A stretch of DNA of 64,000 nt from Lysobacterales bacterium (GCA_019187485.1 JABAQR010000047.1:55726-119725); one strand, 5' to 3'; numbered from the stretch's first letter, positions 38,677-48,469 are shown. Notes: generated from the letters alone by a model not told the origin. A program made the numbers and translations.

Positions 38677-40812
38677 TCAATTCGCCACTGTTGCAGGCGG
38701 CTGCACGATAATATGGTTTTGACGGTCGTCCACCACGCGCAGTCGCAGGTCTCTGGCGCCCGAAACTCCGTAAGTGGGTGCTGCATAGGTTCGGAACGAG
38801 GCAGTGTGCGGGCCACCGGTGCAGAAGCCGGCAAACCCGGAAACACCTCCCTGCGGATGCTGGGCATGGTAGCCACCTACGACTGCTCCTCCCTGAAATC
38901 CACCACCCAATCGATCCAGAAATCGGGTGGTCATCGACAGGAAGAACTGGCCATCGGCGGTCCCGCCAGACATTCCGGTCAACGGCGCGACACTGGCAAC
39001 ATAGAATCCTGGTAGCAGCGTAACGGATCCACGAACCGGGATGTTCATCGAAATGTTGCCTTCCCAGAAATACACTACCTGGTTCCCGCTGGCGGTTTGT
39101 TGTTCGATCTTCATTCGTACCGGCAAGAATGTATTTTGACCAAACAGCGTAGAACCAATAATTTCCAGATCGACGCGCTGCAGCTCATTGGCCGGGTTGG
39201 CTATATTGAAACCAGCGAAACCGGCTTGCCCCATGTCCACCAGCCCACCGAAGTTGAGCCCGCCGTTCAAAAGACGAGACCCGCTACCTTCCAGCAGCAC
39301 TTCGAGCCCAAAGATCCCAGCCTGAAGCCCGGATCCGGCGCCGTCCTCGACGGCTGCGACGAAGAACCCGCCAGGGCAATTCTGGTTCGGTGGGTTCGGG
39401 ACTGGCAGGGAGAATCCAAGTGCGCGTGGTTCATCCAGGCCTGGATTAGAGATTTCCCGAAACTCTGCACTGACCAGTTGTGTGCCATTCATCACGAATG
39501 CACATCCAGCGTTACCACTGCATGCACCACCCCAGCCGACGAAAACAGACCCCGGGGACGCGAGTGCGGTCAGGGTTACGGTGGTACCGGCTGCAAACGT
39601 TGCCGCACAAGAGCTTCCGCAATCGATTCCGCTGGGCTGGCTGACCACGCTGCCGTTTCCTGAACCCATGCGGCTCACCATCAGACTATTCTGCGATAAC
39701 TGCCACGTGGCCAACACATCGAAGCTGACCGTACCGGTCTGAAATCCGTAAACTCTGATATATTGCGTCCCCGGCGCCGGATTGGCAGCACCACAAGCCT
39801 CGTTGCCACCAACAAGATACGGCCGGCAATCGAATGTATTCAGAGATGGCCACCCCCCGAAACGCACGTACAAGTCTACATCGCCGGTTGCGTTGAGCGT
39901 TTGTATGAGCAGATTGCTGGCTCCGCTCGGTACCTGTACCAAGAAGTCTCGATAGTCGCCGTTACCGATGGTCGAATGCGTGCTGGAGCGTACTGGAATG
40001 CCATTAGTCAGCGTACTCGTCGATCCTGATCCGGACTGCGATTGGAAATTGGCGGTCACCTGACGATCGCCGGTCATTGCGAGGCTGCAGGTGGTGGTGG
40101 CATTGGTGCAGGCACCGGTCCATCCGATAAATACGCTTCCGGGCAGTGCGGAGGCATTCAGACTCACATTCATATTGGATGGGTAGCTACCAGTGCAGGT
40201 GCCGGGACAGTTAATGCCGGTTGGGATACTTGTGACGACGCCGGCACCCGCTACCGAAACAACCAAGGTCGGTGATTGCCCGGGGGCCGATGTGGCTGGG
40301 ACCGAAGCGATCACATGCGGACTTTGCTCCAGATAGGTCAACTGAAATGCCGCACTCGGATCGAAGGTGTTGCGCATGCTGTCCAGCATGTAGGTCTTCG
40401 GGAGCGAGATCGCTTCATAATCGATAGATACCACCTGTCCCAGACGCTCTCCCCAAAGAAGCGCGCCCTGGGATGCCCCAGCACCTTGGGAAATGCTCCA
40501 GGACAGGGAACTGACCCCGGCAGTTCCGTTCGTCGGGAGAATGGTCAGCATCGCTTGAACGCGGCCATCGCTGCATTGATGGCGCCAGACGACGGCGTCA
40601 AAACGCCCAAATCCAATGATGTTCATCAGAAATGGCATCGTTACGCGGGTGGCGGGCAGCGTGGTCGTGAAGGGCCGCGGTGGTACGCAATTGAAGGCCA
40701 TGGCCGGCGTGCACGCCAGAATCATCAGACATCCGAGCCAATATCGAAACCATCGCCCTAGGTGATTGCGATGAGTATTCAGGGAACTCACGGCCTTGCT
40801 TTGCGGTTGCAT
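38677..40812 (-). CDS. secreted protein with bacterial-repeat and PPC-like domains
   Basis: 711 residues from ATG 40812. A signal peptide (WFRYWLGCLMILACTPAMA) is cleaved after about residue 39. Two repeats of the pattern GSVFxGWxGAC...NFxS are seen (about residues 190-260 and 380-450), separated by a pre-peptidase C-terminal-like beta domain (YRDFLVQVPSGASNLLIQTL, GDVDLYVRFG, TQYIRVYGF). The last 250 residues are unrecognised. There is no enzyme domain, so an adhesin or surface role is possible. It lies in the AT-richer island and differs in base use from its neighbours. Confidence 0.75.
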   Translation of the reverse strand: MQPQSKAVSSLNTHRNHLGRWFRYWLGCLMILACTPAMAFNCVPPRPFTTTLPATRVTMPFLMNIIGFGRFDAVVWRHQCSDGRVQAMLTILPTNGTAGVSSLSWSISQGAGASQGALLWGERLGQVVSIDYEAISLPKTYMLDSMRNTFDPSAAFQLTYLEQSPHVIASVPATSAPGQSPTLVVSVAGAGVVTSIPTGINCPGTCTGSYPSNMNVSLNASALPGSVFIGWTGACTNATTTCSLAMTGDRQVTANFQSQSGSGSTSTLTNGIPVRSSTHSTIGNGDYRDFLVQVPSGASNLLIQTLNATGDVDLYVRFGGWPSLNTFDCRPYLVGGNEACGAANPAPGTQYIRVYGFQTGTVSFDVLATWQLSQNSLMVSRMGSGNGSVVSQPSGIDCGSSCAATFAAGTTVTLTALASPGSVFVGWGGACSGNAGCAFVMNGTQLVSAEFREISNPGLDEPRALGFSLPVPNPPNQNCPGGFFVAAVEDGAGSGLQAGIFGLEVLLEGSGSRLLNGGLNFGGLVDMGQAGFAGFNIANPANELQRVDLEIIGSTLFGQNTFLPVRMKIEQQTASGNQVVYFWEGNISMNIPVRGSVTLLPGFYVASVAPLTGMSGGTADGQFFLSMTTRFLDRLGGGFQGGAVVGGYHAQHPQGGVSGFAGFCTGGPHTASFRTYAAPTYGVSGARDLRLRVVDDRQNHIIVQPPATVAN

Positions 40813-40938
40813 AATTAAGGTCTCGATCCGATGTCGGTCCACTCACACCGATATTCAAGCTACAACCAGTGATATCCGAGCATCTTCTGTGGTCGTATTT
40901 TCAGTGATTTTTTATCGAATGTCTGCATGCTGTGTGCG

Positions 40939-41835
40939 TCAACGCACCGCGAAATCGAATCCCACGGTGGTGCTGAGTTGTTGGCCACCGAAACCGGACC
41001 AGAAACCACCAGTGGTGCTTGCCGGGTTGTACAAAAATGCATATTCACCGGAATCGACATTTCCGGAAACCCGCAACACATACATGCCGTCTGCATCCTG
41101 GGAGGTATCGAACGGAATCTCACGCTCGCTATAGGATCCGCTGAAAACGATGTATCGATCATCACGTTTCCTGTGGTAGGCGAGCTTGACGAGTCTCAGA
41201 TTTAATGGGTCCAGTGTGGTTTTGAACTGCAACTCACTTCCGGCGAAAGAGTTTTCCGCATGGGCACCATCAATGAAAATAAAAACTTCACCGTCTGCAA
41301 AAACACCGTAGACTGGAATCCAGGCTTTGCGACGGGACAGTTGACTCGATATTCTAACAGCTTTTATTCTGAGTAAATTGTCCGCGCTCCCGTAATAGAA
41401 CTGGGATTCGGAACCGACGGCTCCTGCCGGTTGACCGGCAACGGCATTGGCGTTTGCGACTGAAGTTGTGGCGCCCGCGCTGATCATCGCCGCAATGACC
41501 GCCGCCGGAACTTTTTGTCGTTGCATTTCGGCCAGCGCCGGCGTGCTGGTGTCGAACCGGTTGGGACCGGCGGCGATCTTGGCCTTGATGATCTCTTGGT
41601 CCAGCCCCATGCGAACCATTTCGACCACACCGGCATTGGTCAGCGGTTCGGCGGCGGCGACCATGGCGAAAAACAACAAAAACATGGCGAACAAAAGCCG
41701 ATGCCAGCCGGAACGTATGGATCGGGCACCCGGGACAATCGGGTTGCGTGACTGTGGTTGGTCGTGCGATGTTGTGGCCAATTCCACGTGGAAGGCGAGC
41801 CGGCGAATCGGCGCCGACGAGGGTGTTGGGTACAT
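40939..41835 (-). CDS. exported hypothetical protein
   Basis: 298 residues from ATG 41835. A hydrophobic segment (LLFAMFLLFFAMVAAA) is a signal peptide or anchor. The mature N-terminus carries LTNAGVVEMVRMGLDQEIIKAKI with FDTSTPALAEMQRQKVPAAVIAAMI, a helical motif found at the start of many uncharacterised exported proteins. The rest (about 170 residues) looks beta-rich and is not recognised. It precedes the 711-residue secreted protein in the same orientation with a 126-base gap and shares its lower GC. Confidence 0.65.
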   Translation of the reverse strand: MYPTPSSAPIRRLAFHVELATTSHDQPQSRNPIVPGARSIRSGWHRLLFAMFLLFFAMVAAAEPLTNAGVVEMVRMGLDQEIIKAKIAAGPNRFDTSTPALAEMQRQKVPAAVIAAMISAGATTSVANANAVAGQPAGAVGSESQFYYGSADNLLRIKAVRISSQLSRRKAWIPVYGVFADGEVFIFIDGAHAENSFAGSELQFKTTLDPLNLRLVKLAYHRKRDDRYIVFSGSYSEREIPFDTSQDADGMYVLRVSGNVDSGEYAFLYNPASTTGGFWSGFGGQQLSTTVGFDFAVR

Positions 41836-41964
41836 GGTTCCGTGCTCCCGTACTTGGGTTTGGTCTGGGTGCGCGGTGGTTGCAACAACCGCCACAAGTT
41901 CAGGATGTCACGGTCGCGTCTGGACCATTACGCGCAAAAACATCCATTTTTCGCAGGGGGATCC

Positions 41965-42873
41965 ATGTTCTTGCAGGAGTTCTTGCACGGTTTGCTGGAG
42001 GATCGGCGCGATCCAGGTGCCGTTTACTCGCATATCGCTGCCGTGGTTCGTCGGCAAACACGTGCGGATGTCGCATTGGTGGCCTTCCATGACGCGGCAT
42101 CGCCCGTCCGTTGGCTGGCGTACACGCACGAAGGACCCACGGCTTTGCACGGGGCGATGGTGAGTTCGCACGCCTCGATGCAGTTCCTGGACCGCGTGCG
42201 CATGGCGCAGGAGCCCTTGTTCGGCACCATCGAGGTGCGACGACTCGACGGCAGCACAAGCTTCGGAAAGCAGGACATACGCCACGCGGTCGGCGCACCC
42301 ATACGTGCGCTCGGTCGCACCCTGTCGGAGAGTTTCTGCGGGGTGCTGGCCATTGATCGACGCGGTGATCGCCCGGAGTTCGATCCGCACCTGATCGAGT
42401 TGCTGCCCACGCTGGCGCTGGAGGTGAGCCTTGCCGTCAAGGCCATCGAAGAGCACAAGCCGCCAGTCGCGTCGACCCGATCGGGGGAAAGTGATTTGCT
42501 CGCGCAGGTGATGGCCGCGGTGGAAAAGGCCGACGGCAACCTGAGGCACGCGCTCCTCCACCACGGTCCCAGGGGACTGAGCTACGACAGTGCCCGCCGA
42601 TTGTTGGAAAAGGCCAACAAGCTGATTTGGATGAAGAGCTTGCGCAAACGTCGCTATCCGTCCAGCGAGGGCATCGGCGACCTGATCGTCGCGACCCGCG
42701 ATCTGCGCGTGGTCGGTGCCCGGCTGGGATGCGACTTCACGCGCCTGAACGACCGCGTGCGCAACAGCGGGCACCGCAGCCTGCGGGAACTGGTGCGGCA
42801 GCGCAACCTGGAGTGGGACGCAGTGCATGGACCCGAGTTCCAGCGCGGCGATCCTCCGCCCGAGTGCGTGTAG
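41965..42873 (+). CDS. GAF-domain protein with C-terminal helix-turn-helix-like segment
   Basis: 302 residues from ATG 41965, chosen because GGGGG sits 4 bases ahead; ATG 41905 is possible. Residues 20-160 look like a GAF sensor (VALVAFHDAASPVRWLAYT, GAPIRALGRTL, FCGVLAIDRRGD). The C-terminal part has DLRVVGARLGCDFTRLNDRV, which matches a Fis-type helix-turn-helix in spacing. No sigma-54 AAA+ domain lies between, unlike the usual GAF-AAA-Fis regulators. It may be a small-molecule-sensing DNA-binding protein; this is inference. Confidence 0.6.
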   Translation: MFLQEFLHGLLEDRRDPGAVYSHIAAVVRRQTRADVALVAFHDAASPVRWLAYTHEGPTALHGAMVSSHASMQFLDRVRMAQEPLFGTIEVRRLDGSTSFGKQDIRHAVGAPIRALGRTLSESFCGVLAIDRRGDRPEFDPHLIELLPTLALEVSLAVKAIEEHKPPVASTRSGESDLLAQVMAAVEKADGNLRHALLHHGPRGLSYDSARRLLEKANKLIWMKSLRKRRYPSSEGIGDLIVATRDLRVVGARLGCDFTRLNDRVRNSGHRSLRELVRQRNLEWDAVHGPEFQRGDPPPECV

Positions 42874-43335
42874 GCTCGCGGATGGCATCCGCTCGAACCG
42901 CTGGCGGGGCGCCATCCCACGATGCGCCGAGCGTGAACATCGGTGAAGGCGATGTGGAGCCAACCCGGCCAGGTGAAAGCGCAAGTGAAGTCTGACACCC
43001 GAAGCTGGTTCGGCCGCCTACACGGCAACGCTACGCGCGAATCGAAAATTCGGAGCACGCCAACTGCCTGATTTGACGCGGTTCTTGGGCCGTGTGATCG
43101 ATTCGGATCGCGGGGCGAGGTGTGGCAGTCGGAGTTGCGGGTCCTCCGTTGGCTGGGCGTCGCACCCGTTGCAAAGCGCGCGATCAATCCCTTTCCCCTG
43201 AAACCGTTGCGATCTGACACCGGGTGGCGATAATCCGCGCGCTCCGTTCGGTTGCCTCTGGGGAGAGGCCACCGGCGCCGGTTGCCGAAGGTTCGGCATC
43301 GGGATGGGGTCAGGCACGAACCACCGGGGAAAGAC
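42874..43335. other. 462-base spacer ahead of the amidase gene
   Basis: No gene is supported. A short plus frame ending in NIGEGDVEPTRPGESASEV looks like a fragment of a longer gene but I cannot name it. A plausible promoter for the amidase gene lies near 43207. The rest shows nothing recognisable. Confidence 0.4.
43207..43234 (+). promoter_or_regulatory. possible promoter of the amidase gene
   Basis: TTGCGA (43207-43212) and GATAAT (43229-43234) are separated by 16 bases. The -10 matches five of six consensus bases. It lies about 100 bases before the amidase ATG. Confidence 0.45.
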
Positions 43336-45174
43336 ATGCATTCGAAAACCACCAGGCAGATTCTGGCGTGCGCGCTCGCGCTCGCTGTCGCGCAGGTCGA
43401 GGCCGGCGTCGCGCCGGTGCGCGCCGCGGCTTCGGTCGAAAGCGCGATCCAGGACAACGAGGCACAGTTGCGGGTGCACCGCGCCGCCTTCCCGACGTAC
43501 TTCGCCAAAGCCTATGCACGCTATCCGCAGTTGCCCGCCGGCAGCCTGGAGGCGATCGCGATGAGCGCCAGCCGCTGGATGCACGTCGTGCCGCAGGCAT
43601 CCGAAGACGCGCACGCGCACCAGCCGCCGGCTTTTGGCGTGATGGGTCTGCGCGACGGCAGTGCCGGCTTTGCCGACACGCTGAGCCAGGCGGCGCTGGC
43701 CTCCGGCTACGGCAAGCAGCAAATCATCGACAGCCCCGAGGCCAACATCGTCGCCACCGCCGCGCTGCTGTCGCACTGGCTCGATCAGCGCGGCGCCAGG
43801 GCACGCGTGATCGAGGATTTGCAACCGGAACTGCAACGCCTGTCCGCCATCGATCAGTCCAAGCGCAGTGCGATCAGCGCCTACGCCGCCGAGGCCTATG
43901 CGTTCGACGTGCTGCTCGCAGCCGACCGCGGCGCCGACGACTCCGGCATCCACGTGCCCGAGAAGGCCATCGAGTGGGAACGCGCCTTCGACGTGGACGC
44001 GCTCAAGCGCCAGCGCGCGCCCTTCGTGCGCCTGGATCTCGATGGTGATCGCATCGAAACCGGCGATTCGCCCTTCGACGCGACCAGCTCCACGCTCAAG
44101 CAGGGCGACAAGGCGGACAAGAGCACCGACTACGGCCCCGCGCTGTGGGTGACTTCACCCTACCACTCGACGCGCAGCGCTGCGGCCTCGGCGGTGACCA
44201 TCCACACCATGCAGGGCAGCTATGCGGGGTCGATCAGCTGGTTCCAGAACAATCCCTACAGCGTCTCCGCGCACTACCTGATCCGCAGCAGCGACGGCCA
44301 GATCACGCAAATGGTGCGCGAGTCGCGCGCGGCGCACCACGTCGGTACCCACAACGGATACACCCTTGGCATCGAGCACGAGGGCTATGTGTCGAATGCG
44401 TCCTGGTACACCAGCGCGATGTACAACGCCTCGGCGGCGCTGACCCGCCATTTCTGCGCCCGCTACGCGATCCCCTGCACCTCCGCCTACCGCGGCGCGG
44501 CTTCGAGCGGCCTCAACGTGCTGCCGACCAGCGTCAAGGTCAAGGGCCACCAGCACTACTCCAACCAGACCCATACCGACCCCGGCCAGTACTGGGACTG
44601 GTCGCGCTACTACAATCTGCTGAATCCGGTGCAAAGCGTAACCCGGGTGCTCGACAGCTTCGAAACCAGCGAGGGCCATTTCAACACTTCGCCGAGCTAT
44701 TCCGGCAGCACCACCGGCATCGGCAGCGCCTCGACCGCCGAGCGCACCAGTGCAACGCGCAAGAACGGCAGTTGGAGCGAACAGATCCTGCTGGTCGACA
44801 ATGCTTCCTCCAGTGCCAATTGGGCGGTGCGATTCCTGTCCGGCAGTGGCTCGCCGTCGGCCAACACCAGTCTGACGCGCGCTGGCGGCAGCGTCGGCTT
44901 CTGGGTCTATTCCGGTGGCAGCGGGCTGACCGCCGCGCTCGGCATCGACGACTCCGACGGCACCGAACGCTCCGTGCAGAAGTCGATCCCGGCCAACACC
45001 TGGACCTGGCTCGAATGGCGCCTCGACGATTCGGCGCAATGGGATGCGTGGGTCAACGGCAACGGTGCAATCACCGCCGGCTCGGTCACGCTCGACGCGA
45101 TCTGGTTCTTCCGCGCGCAGACCAGCTACAACGTCTACGTCTACCTCGACGACGTGACCCACCGCACGCAGTAA
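43336..45174 (+). CDS. secreted N-acetylmuramoyl-L-alanine amidase
   Basis: 612 residues with a signal peptide (ILACALALAVAQVEAG). Residues about 35-180 are helical and resemble a lytic-transglycosylase-type fold (ESAIQDNEAQLRVHRAAFPTYF...GVMGLRDGSAGF), although no clear catalytic glutamate is assigned. An Amidase_2 domain follows with the zinc ligands expected in VTIHTMQG and GHQHYSNQTHTDPG and the core GIEHEGYV. The C-terminal 170 residues form a beta-rich, probably carbohydrate-binding module. It would cut between MurNAc and the stem peptide outside the cytoplasm. GGGGAAA precedes the ATG; the gene stands alone. Confidence 0.85.
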   Translation: MHSKTTRQILACALALAVAQVEAGVAPVRAAASVESAIQDNEAQLRVHRAAFPTYFAKAYARYPQLPAGSLEAIAMSASRWMHVVPQASEDAHAHQPPAFGVMGLRDGSAGFADTLSQAALASGYGKQQIIDSPEANIVATAALLSHWLDQRGARARVIEDLQPELQRLSAIDQSKRSAISAYAAEAYAFDVLLAADRGADDSGIHVPEKAIEWERAFDVDALKRQRAPFVRLDLDGDRIETGDSPFDATSSTLKQGDKADKSTDYGPALWVTSPYHSTRSAAASAVTIHTMQGSYAGSISWFQNNPYSVSAHYLIRSSDGQITQMVRESRAAHHVGTHNGYTLGIEHEGYVSNASWYTSAMYNASAALTRHFCARYAIPCTSAYRGAASSGLNVLPTSVKVKGHQHYSNQTHTDPGQYWDWSRYYNLLNPVQSVTRVLDSFETSEGHFNTSPSYSGSTTGIGSASTAERTSATRKNGSWSEQILLVDNASSSANWAVRFLSGSGSPSANTSLTRAGGSVGFWVYSGGSGLTAALGIDDSDGTERSVQKSIPANTWTWLEWRLDDSAQWDAWVNGNGAITAGSVTLDAIWFFRAQTSYNVYVYLDDVTHRTQ

Positions 45175-45592
45175 CCGGCGCTTCGCATCCGGGCCCGTCC
45201 GCGGGCCGACGCACCAACGCAATGGCCCTCCGGCGCTCTGCCGCAGGGCCCTGTGCGCCGCGCCGGCCTGCCCCGGCGGCGCACGGTCTCATCCCCCGCG
45301 GGACGGGCACCCGATCACGGCGGGAATGCCCGTCGCCGCCCCCCGCACAGATCCCGGCGGGCGCAACCAACGCACCGGGCTCCCGCCTCGGGCATTTGAC
45401 GCGAAAGCGCACGCTTGGGCCATGGGTGGGTGACGCGGACCGCAGGCAGCTGGCCTGTGGATACCCCTGTCAACGCGCTTCACGAAGCACCTCACGGTGC
45501 GCCATGCAGGACTCGGGGACAGTGCGGATCGCCACTCCTCTCGCTGGCGGGAACTCGCACCCCTTGCGCCTCGCTGGTTTGCGCCGGTGCGA
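45175..45592. other. 418-base convergent spacer
   Basis: Between the convergent ends of the amidase and the small secreted protein no gene or RNA is seen. A short stem GGCCCG/CGGGCC lies at 45192-45207, just after the amidase stop, and could help termination. A GGGCCATGGGTGG stretch near 45417 recalls one arm of the multi-hairpin repeat but the rest is missing. Confidence 0.4.
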
Positions 45593-45868
45593 TCACTCGA
45601 AACCATCGGCAAACAATGTCGGTGGTGGCGCGACGACCGTGGGCTGATGGAATCCCCCGACCAGCCGGTAACTCCCGCCGCTGGCGACGGAGGCGTCGGA
45701 CTGACCGGTGGTGGTCACCAGCCGGTAACTCCCGCCGCTTGCCTGGCCACCACCTCCCGCGAGCGCATGCTTGCGCATCTCATAGCCGCCTCCACTGGAT
45801 TGCGCCTGCGGTAGCCCGGGAACGAGGCACAGGAGGAACAGACAGGCGGCGACTGGGCGACGGGACAT
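45593..45868 (-). CDS. small secreted repeat protein ending in DGFE
   Basis: 91 residues from ATG 45868 (GGAG ahead). A signal peptide (VAACLFLLCLVPGLPQAQ) is followed by two copies of ASGGSYRLV and a short proline-rich linker, ending LFADGFE. I know this short C-terminal ending from many exported proteins of related bacteria, where it may be a sorting or anchoring tag, from memory and not proven. No enzyme domain. It lies 60 bases after the end of the second Ser/Thr kinase on the same strand. Confidence 0.6.
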   Translation of the reverse strand: MSRRPVAACLFLLCLVPGLPQAQSSGGGYEMRKHALAGGGGQASGGSYRLVTTTGQSDASVASGGSYRLVGGFHQPTVVAPPPTLFADGFE

Positions 45869-45928
45869 CGGCGGGCTCCGGATCGGTTGCAGGTACATAC
45901 GGAGCCGCACGAAGGTGGCGACAGTGCC

Positions 45929-48469
45929 TCAATCGCTGTGGGGGATCGCCTCCGCGCTTGCCATCGCTTCCCGAGCAAGGCTGCGAATGGCTGCAAGGTC
46001 CCAGTCCGGGATCGGGGATGCCGCCACGGAGTACGCGGCGCAGCTACGCCGGAATTCGTCGTCTGGCAGGCCGCCGCGCGCCTGCAGCAAGGCCCGCGCC
46101 TGTTCCAGGGCAGCGCGCGCGGCGGCCGGATCTCCTGCCCCTTGCTCGGCCAGCGCGAGCCAGTGCCAGCTGCGCCACGCCTGTGGATCGTCCGCGGCGG
46201 CCTGTTCCACCGCGAGATTGCGCAAGACGGTGGGATCCGGTCCCAGGCTCAGCATTCCGGCACGGGCCGCCCGGACGGCCGCGCAGGATTCGCCGCAGAT
46301 TGTCGCGGCGTCGCTTGCCGCGGCTGCAAAGCGTGCCCCGGCTTCGGGCGAGTCGCCCCTGGCCAGCGCGATCAGCGCGCCCAGCTGGCGCAAGGGTTGC
46401 AGCGCGGAGCGCGATTCATCCGGGAACCGCAGGCGCTTGCGCAGGATGCGCTGGTAGAGCGCTTCCGCCTCGTCCAGGCGACCTTGATGCTGCAAGGCGT
46501 GCAATCGCAACTGGAGCAACTGATAGAGGTACCAGCTCTCGGGCCCGAACTGGCGTTCGTGCCAGCGCACGGCACGCTGGTACAGGGCCTCGGTTTCGGC
46601 GTCAGGATCCAGCTGCAGCAGGAAGGCGATGGCGTAGCCGGCGAATACCCCGCGGTTGGGATCGCCCGCCTCGAAGCCGGCCAACGCGCTTTCGGCGAGT
46701 GCGCGCGTGGCTGCGTACAAGCGCGGCGGGCGGTTCTCCAGCAATGCCGCCTGCGCGTGGAACATCCAGTGGTAGCTGGCACGGCCCGGGGTCGAGCCCG
46801 ACTGCTGGCTGGATTCGAGTGCGTCCCAGGGACGCAGGCGGTGGAACCGCGCGAACTGCTGACGCATCAAGGCCACTTCGGCCTCATTGTCGGTCAAACG
46901 CACCTGCAGTTCCGGATCGCGCGCCAGGTCCGACGCATAGGCCGTGCGGATGTGCTGCAACTGGCGCAGAGCCGCGTCGAAACGTTCGGCCCACATCAAG
47001 GTCGACATGTACCGGGTCTCGACTTCGAGGCGTCGCTGGCGATCGACCTCGGGCACCTGCGGCAACAAGGCCACCTGCAATTCCGCCGCGCGCACCGCAT
47101 GGGCCTGTGGCTCATTGCTCGACAGCACTGCAGCCAGCCGGCCGTACATCTCGAACTGGGCCGCCGGATGCCCTGCCAGCTGGGTCGCGACCTGGTCGAC
47201 GCTGCGCTGGGCGATCTCCAGTGCACCCACCTCGCGACCGGTGGACCAGCGGTTCGCATTGGCGAAGAGACCGAGCGTGAAATCACGCGTGGCGCGCGCT
47301 TCGGCAGCGCTGCGCAGCGCCTGCTGACGCTCCAGCAGCGCCACACCGAGACTCACCAGCACGCCGGTCGTTGCAATCAGGATGGCGGCCGCCAGCGCGC
47401 GATGGCGCCGCGCATACAGCCAGGCTCGGCGGGCCAGGGACGTGCGCCGCGCGCGGATCGGTTCGCAGTCGAGGTAGCGCCGCAGATCGTCGGCGAAGGC
47501 GCCCGCGCTGGCGTAGCGCAGGGTCGGTTCGCGCTCCAGCGCACAGCCGATGACCCGCTCGAGATCGCCGCGCAATCGACGATCGACACGCCCCAGCGGC
47601 AGTGGCGTCTGTTCGCCGATCACCCGCAGCGCCTGCAGTGGCGCCAGGCCGGCCACCGGCAGCGGCAGGCGCTGCACCAGCAATTCGTAGCCGATCGCGC
47701 CGAGCGCATGCACATCCGAGCGCGCACTCACCTCGCGCTCCGCGCGCGCCTGCTCCGGGCTCATGTAGGCCGGCGTGCCCAACAGCGTACCGGTCGCGGT
47801 CAGCGTTTCCAGCGCAGCGCCACCGAGACTGGCGATGCCGAAGTCGAGCACCTTCGGCTGGCCGTCGACCTTCACCAGGATGTTCGAGGGTTTCAGGTCG
47901 CGGTGCACGATGCCCCGCGCGTGCGCATGCTCGATGGCATCGGCGACGCGCGCCAGCAATTCCACCCGTTCGCGCACTCCGAGCGATGCGGCGTGCTCCG
48001 AAAGCCCGACACCGTCCACGTATTCCATCGCCAGGAATGGCCGGCCGGCCGCGTCCGCAGCAAGTTCGATGACCTGCGCGATGCCCGGATGCGACAGCCG
48101 CGCGAGCAGATCGGCCTCGCGGCGGAAGCGTGCGATCGCTGCGGCATCGGGACGACTGGCGATCATCTTGATCGCGACCAGGCGCTGCGGCTGCAACTGC
48201 TCGGCGAGATAGACGATGCCCATGCCGCCCTGCCCCAGCACCCGCAGGATGCGATATCCCGCCAGGCGATGACCCTCGGGCAGCGGCGCAGTCCCGGCGG
48301 TGGGCGCCAGCGTGTCCTCGCTGGCCAGCAGCGCGGCGACCGCGTCGCGCACCACCGCATCGGCAGCCCGCTCTGCCAGGTACTGAGCGCGCTCGCCGCG
48401 CGGCAATTCGACCGCCGACTCAAACAGCGCCCGCACCTCCGGCCAGCGTTCGCGCAGTGCCGACTTCAT
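45929..48469 (-). CDS. transmembrane Ser/Thr protein kinase with helical-repeat C-terminal domain
   Basis: 846 residues. A short N-terminal helical segment precedes the kinase domain (72-340) with GQGGMGIVY, Lys101 (VAIKMI), HRDLKPSN (Asp191), DFG (209-211) and GTPAYMSPEQ. One membrane segment lies at about 365-388, and the C-terminal 450 residues are alpha-helical, probably TPR-like repeats in the periplasm. This architecture is common in Xanthomonadales and Planctomycetes. It is divergent from the S74 protein with only 62 bases between start codons, so the two are probably co-regulated. Confidence 0.9.
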   Translation of the reverse strand: MKSALRERWPEVRALFESAVELPRGERAQYLAERAADAVVRDAVAALLASEDTLAPTAGTAPLPEGHRLAGYRILRVLGQGGMGIVYLAEQLQPQRLVAIKMIASRPDAAAIARFRREADLLARLSHPGIAQVIELAADAAGRPFLAMEYVDGVGLSEHAASLGVRERVELLARVADAIEHAHARGIVHRDLKPSNILVKVDGQPKVLDFGIASLGGAALETLTATGTLLGTPAYMSPEQARAEREVSARSDVHALGAIGYELLVQRLPLPVAGLAPLQALRVIGEQTPLPLGRVDRRLRGDLERVIGCALEREPTLRYASAGAFADDLRRYLDCEPIRARRTSLARRAWLYARRHRALAAAILIATTGVLVSLGVALLERQQALRSAAEARATRDFTLGLFANANRWSTGREVGALEIAQRSVDQVATQLAGHPAAQFEMYGRLAAVLSSNEPQAHAVRAAELQVALLPQVPEVDRQRRLEVETRYMSTLMWAERFDAALRQLQHIRTAYASDLARDPELQVRLTDNEAEVALMRQQFARFHRLRPWDALESSQQSGSTPGRASYHWMFHAQAALLENRPPRLYAATRALAESALAGFEAGDPNRGVFAGYAIAFLLQLDPDAETEALYQRAVRWHERQFGPESWYLYQLLQLRLHALQHQGRLDEAEALYQRILRKRLRFPDESRSALQPLRQLGALIALARGDSPEAGARFAAAASDAATICGESCAAVRAARAGMLSLGPDPTVLRNLAVEQAAADDPQAWRSWHWLALAEQGAGDPAAARAALEQARALLQARGGLPDDEFRRSCAAYSVAASPIPDWDLAAIRSLAREAMASAEAIPHSD

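Noticed and set aside
42884..42995. Short plus frame ending GEGDVEPTRPGESASEV as a possible gene or IS fragment
   Set aside because: It looks vaguely familiar but I cannot assign a family or find a start, so no feature is claimed.
45175..45592. Several overlapping short frames in the convergent spacer
   Set aside because: All are low-complexity Arg/Ala/Pro frames with no start signal or family match.
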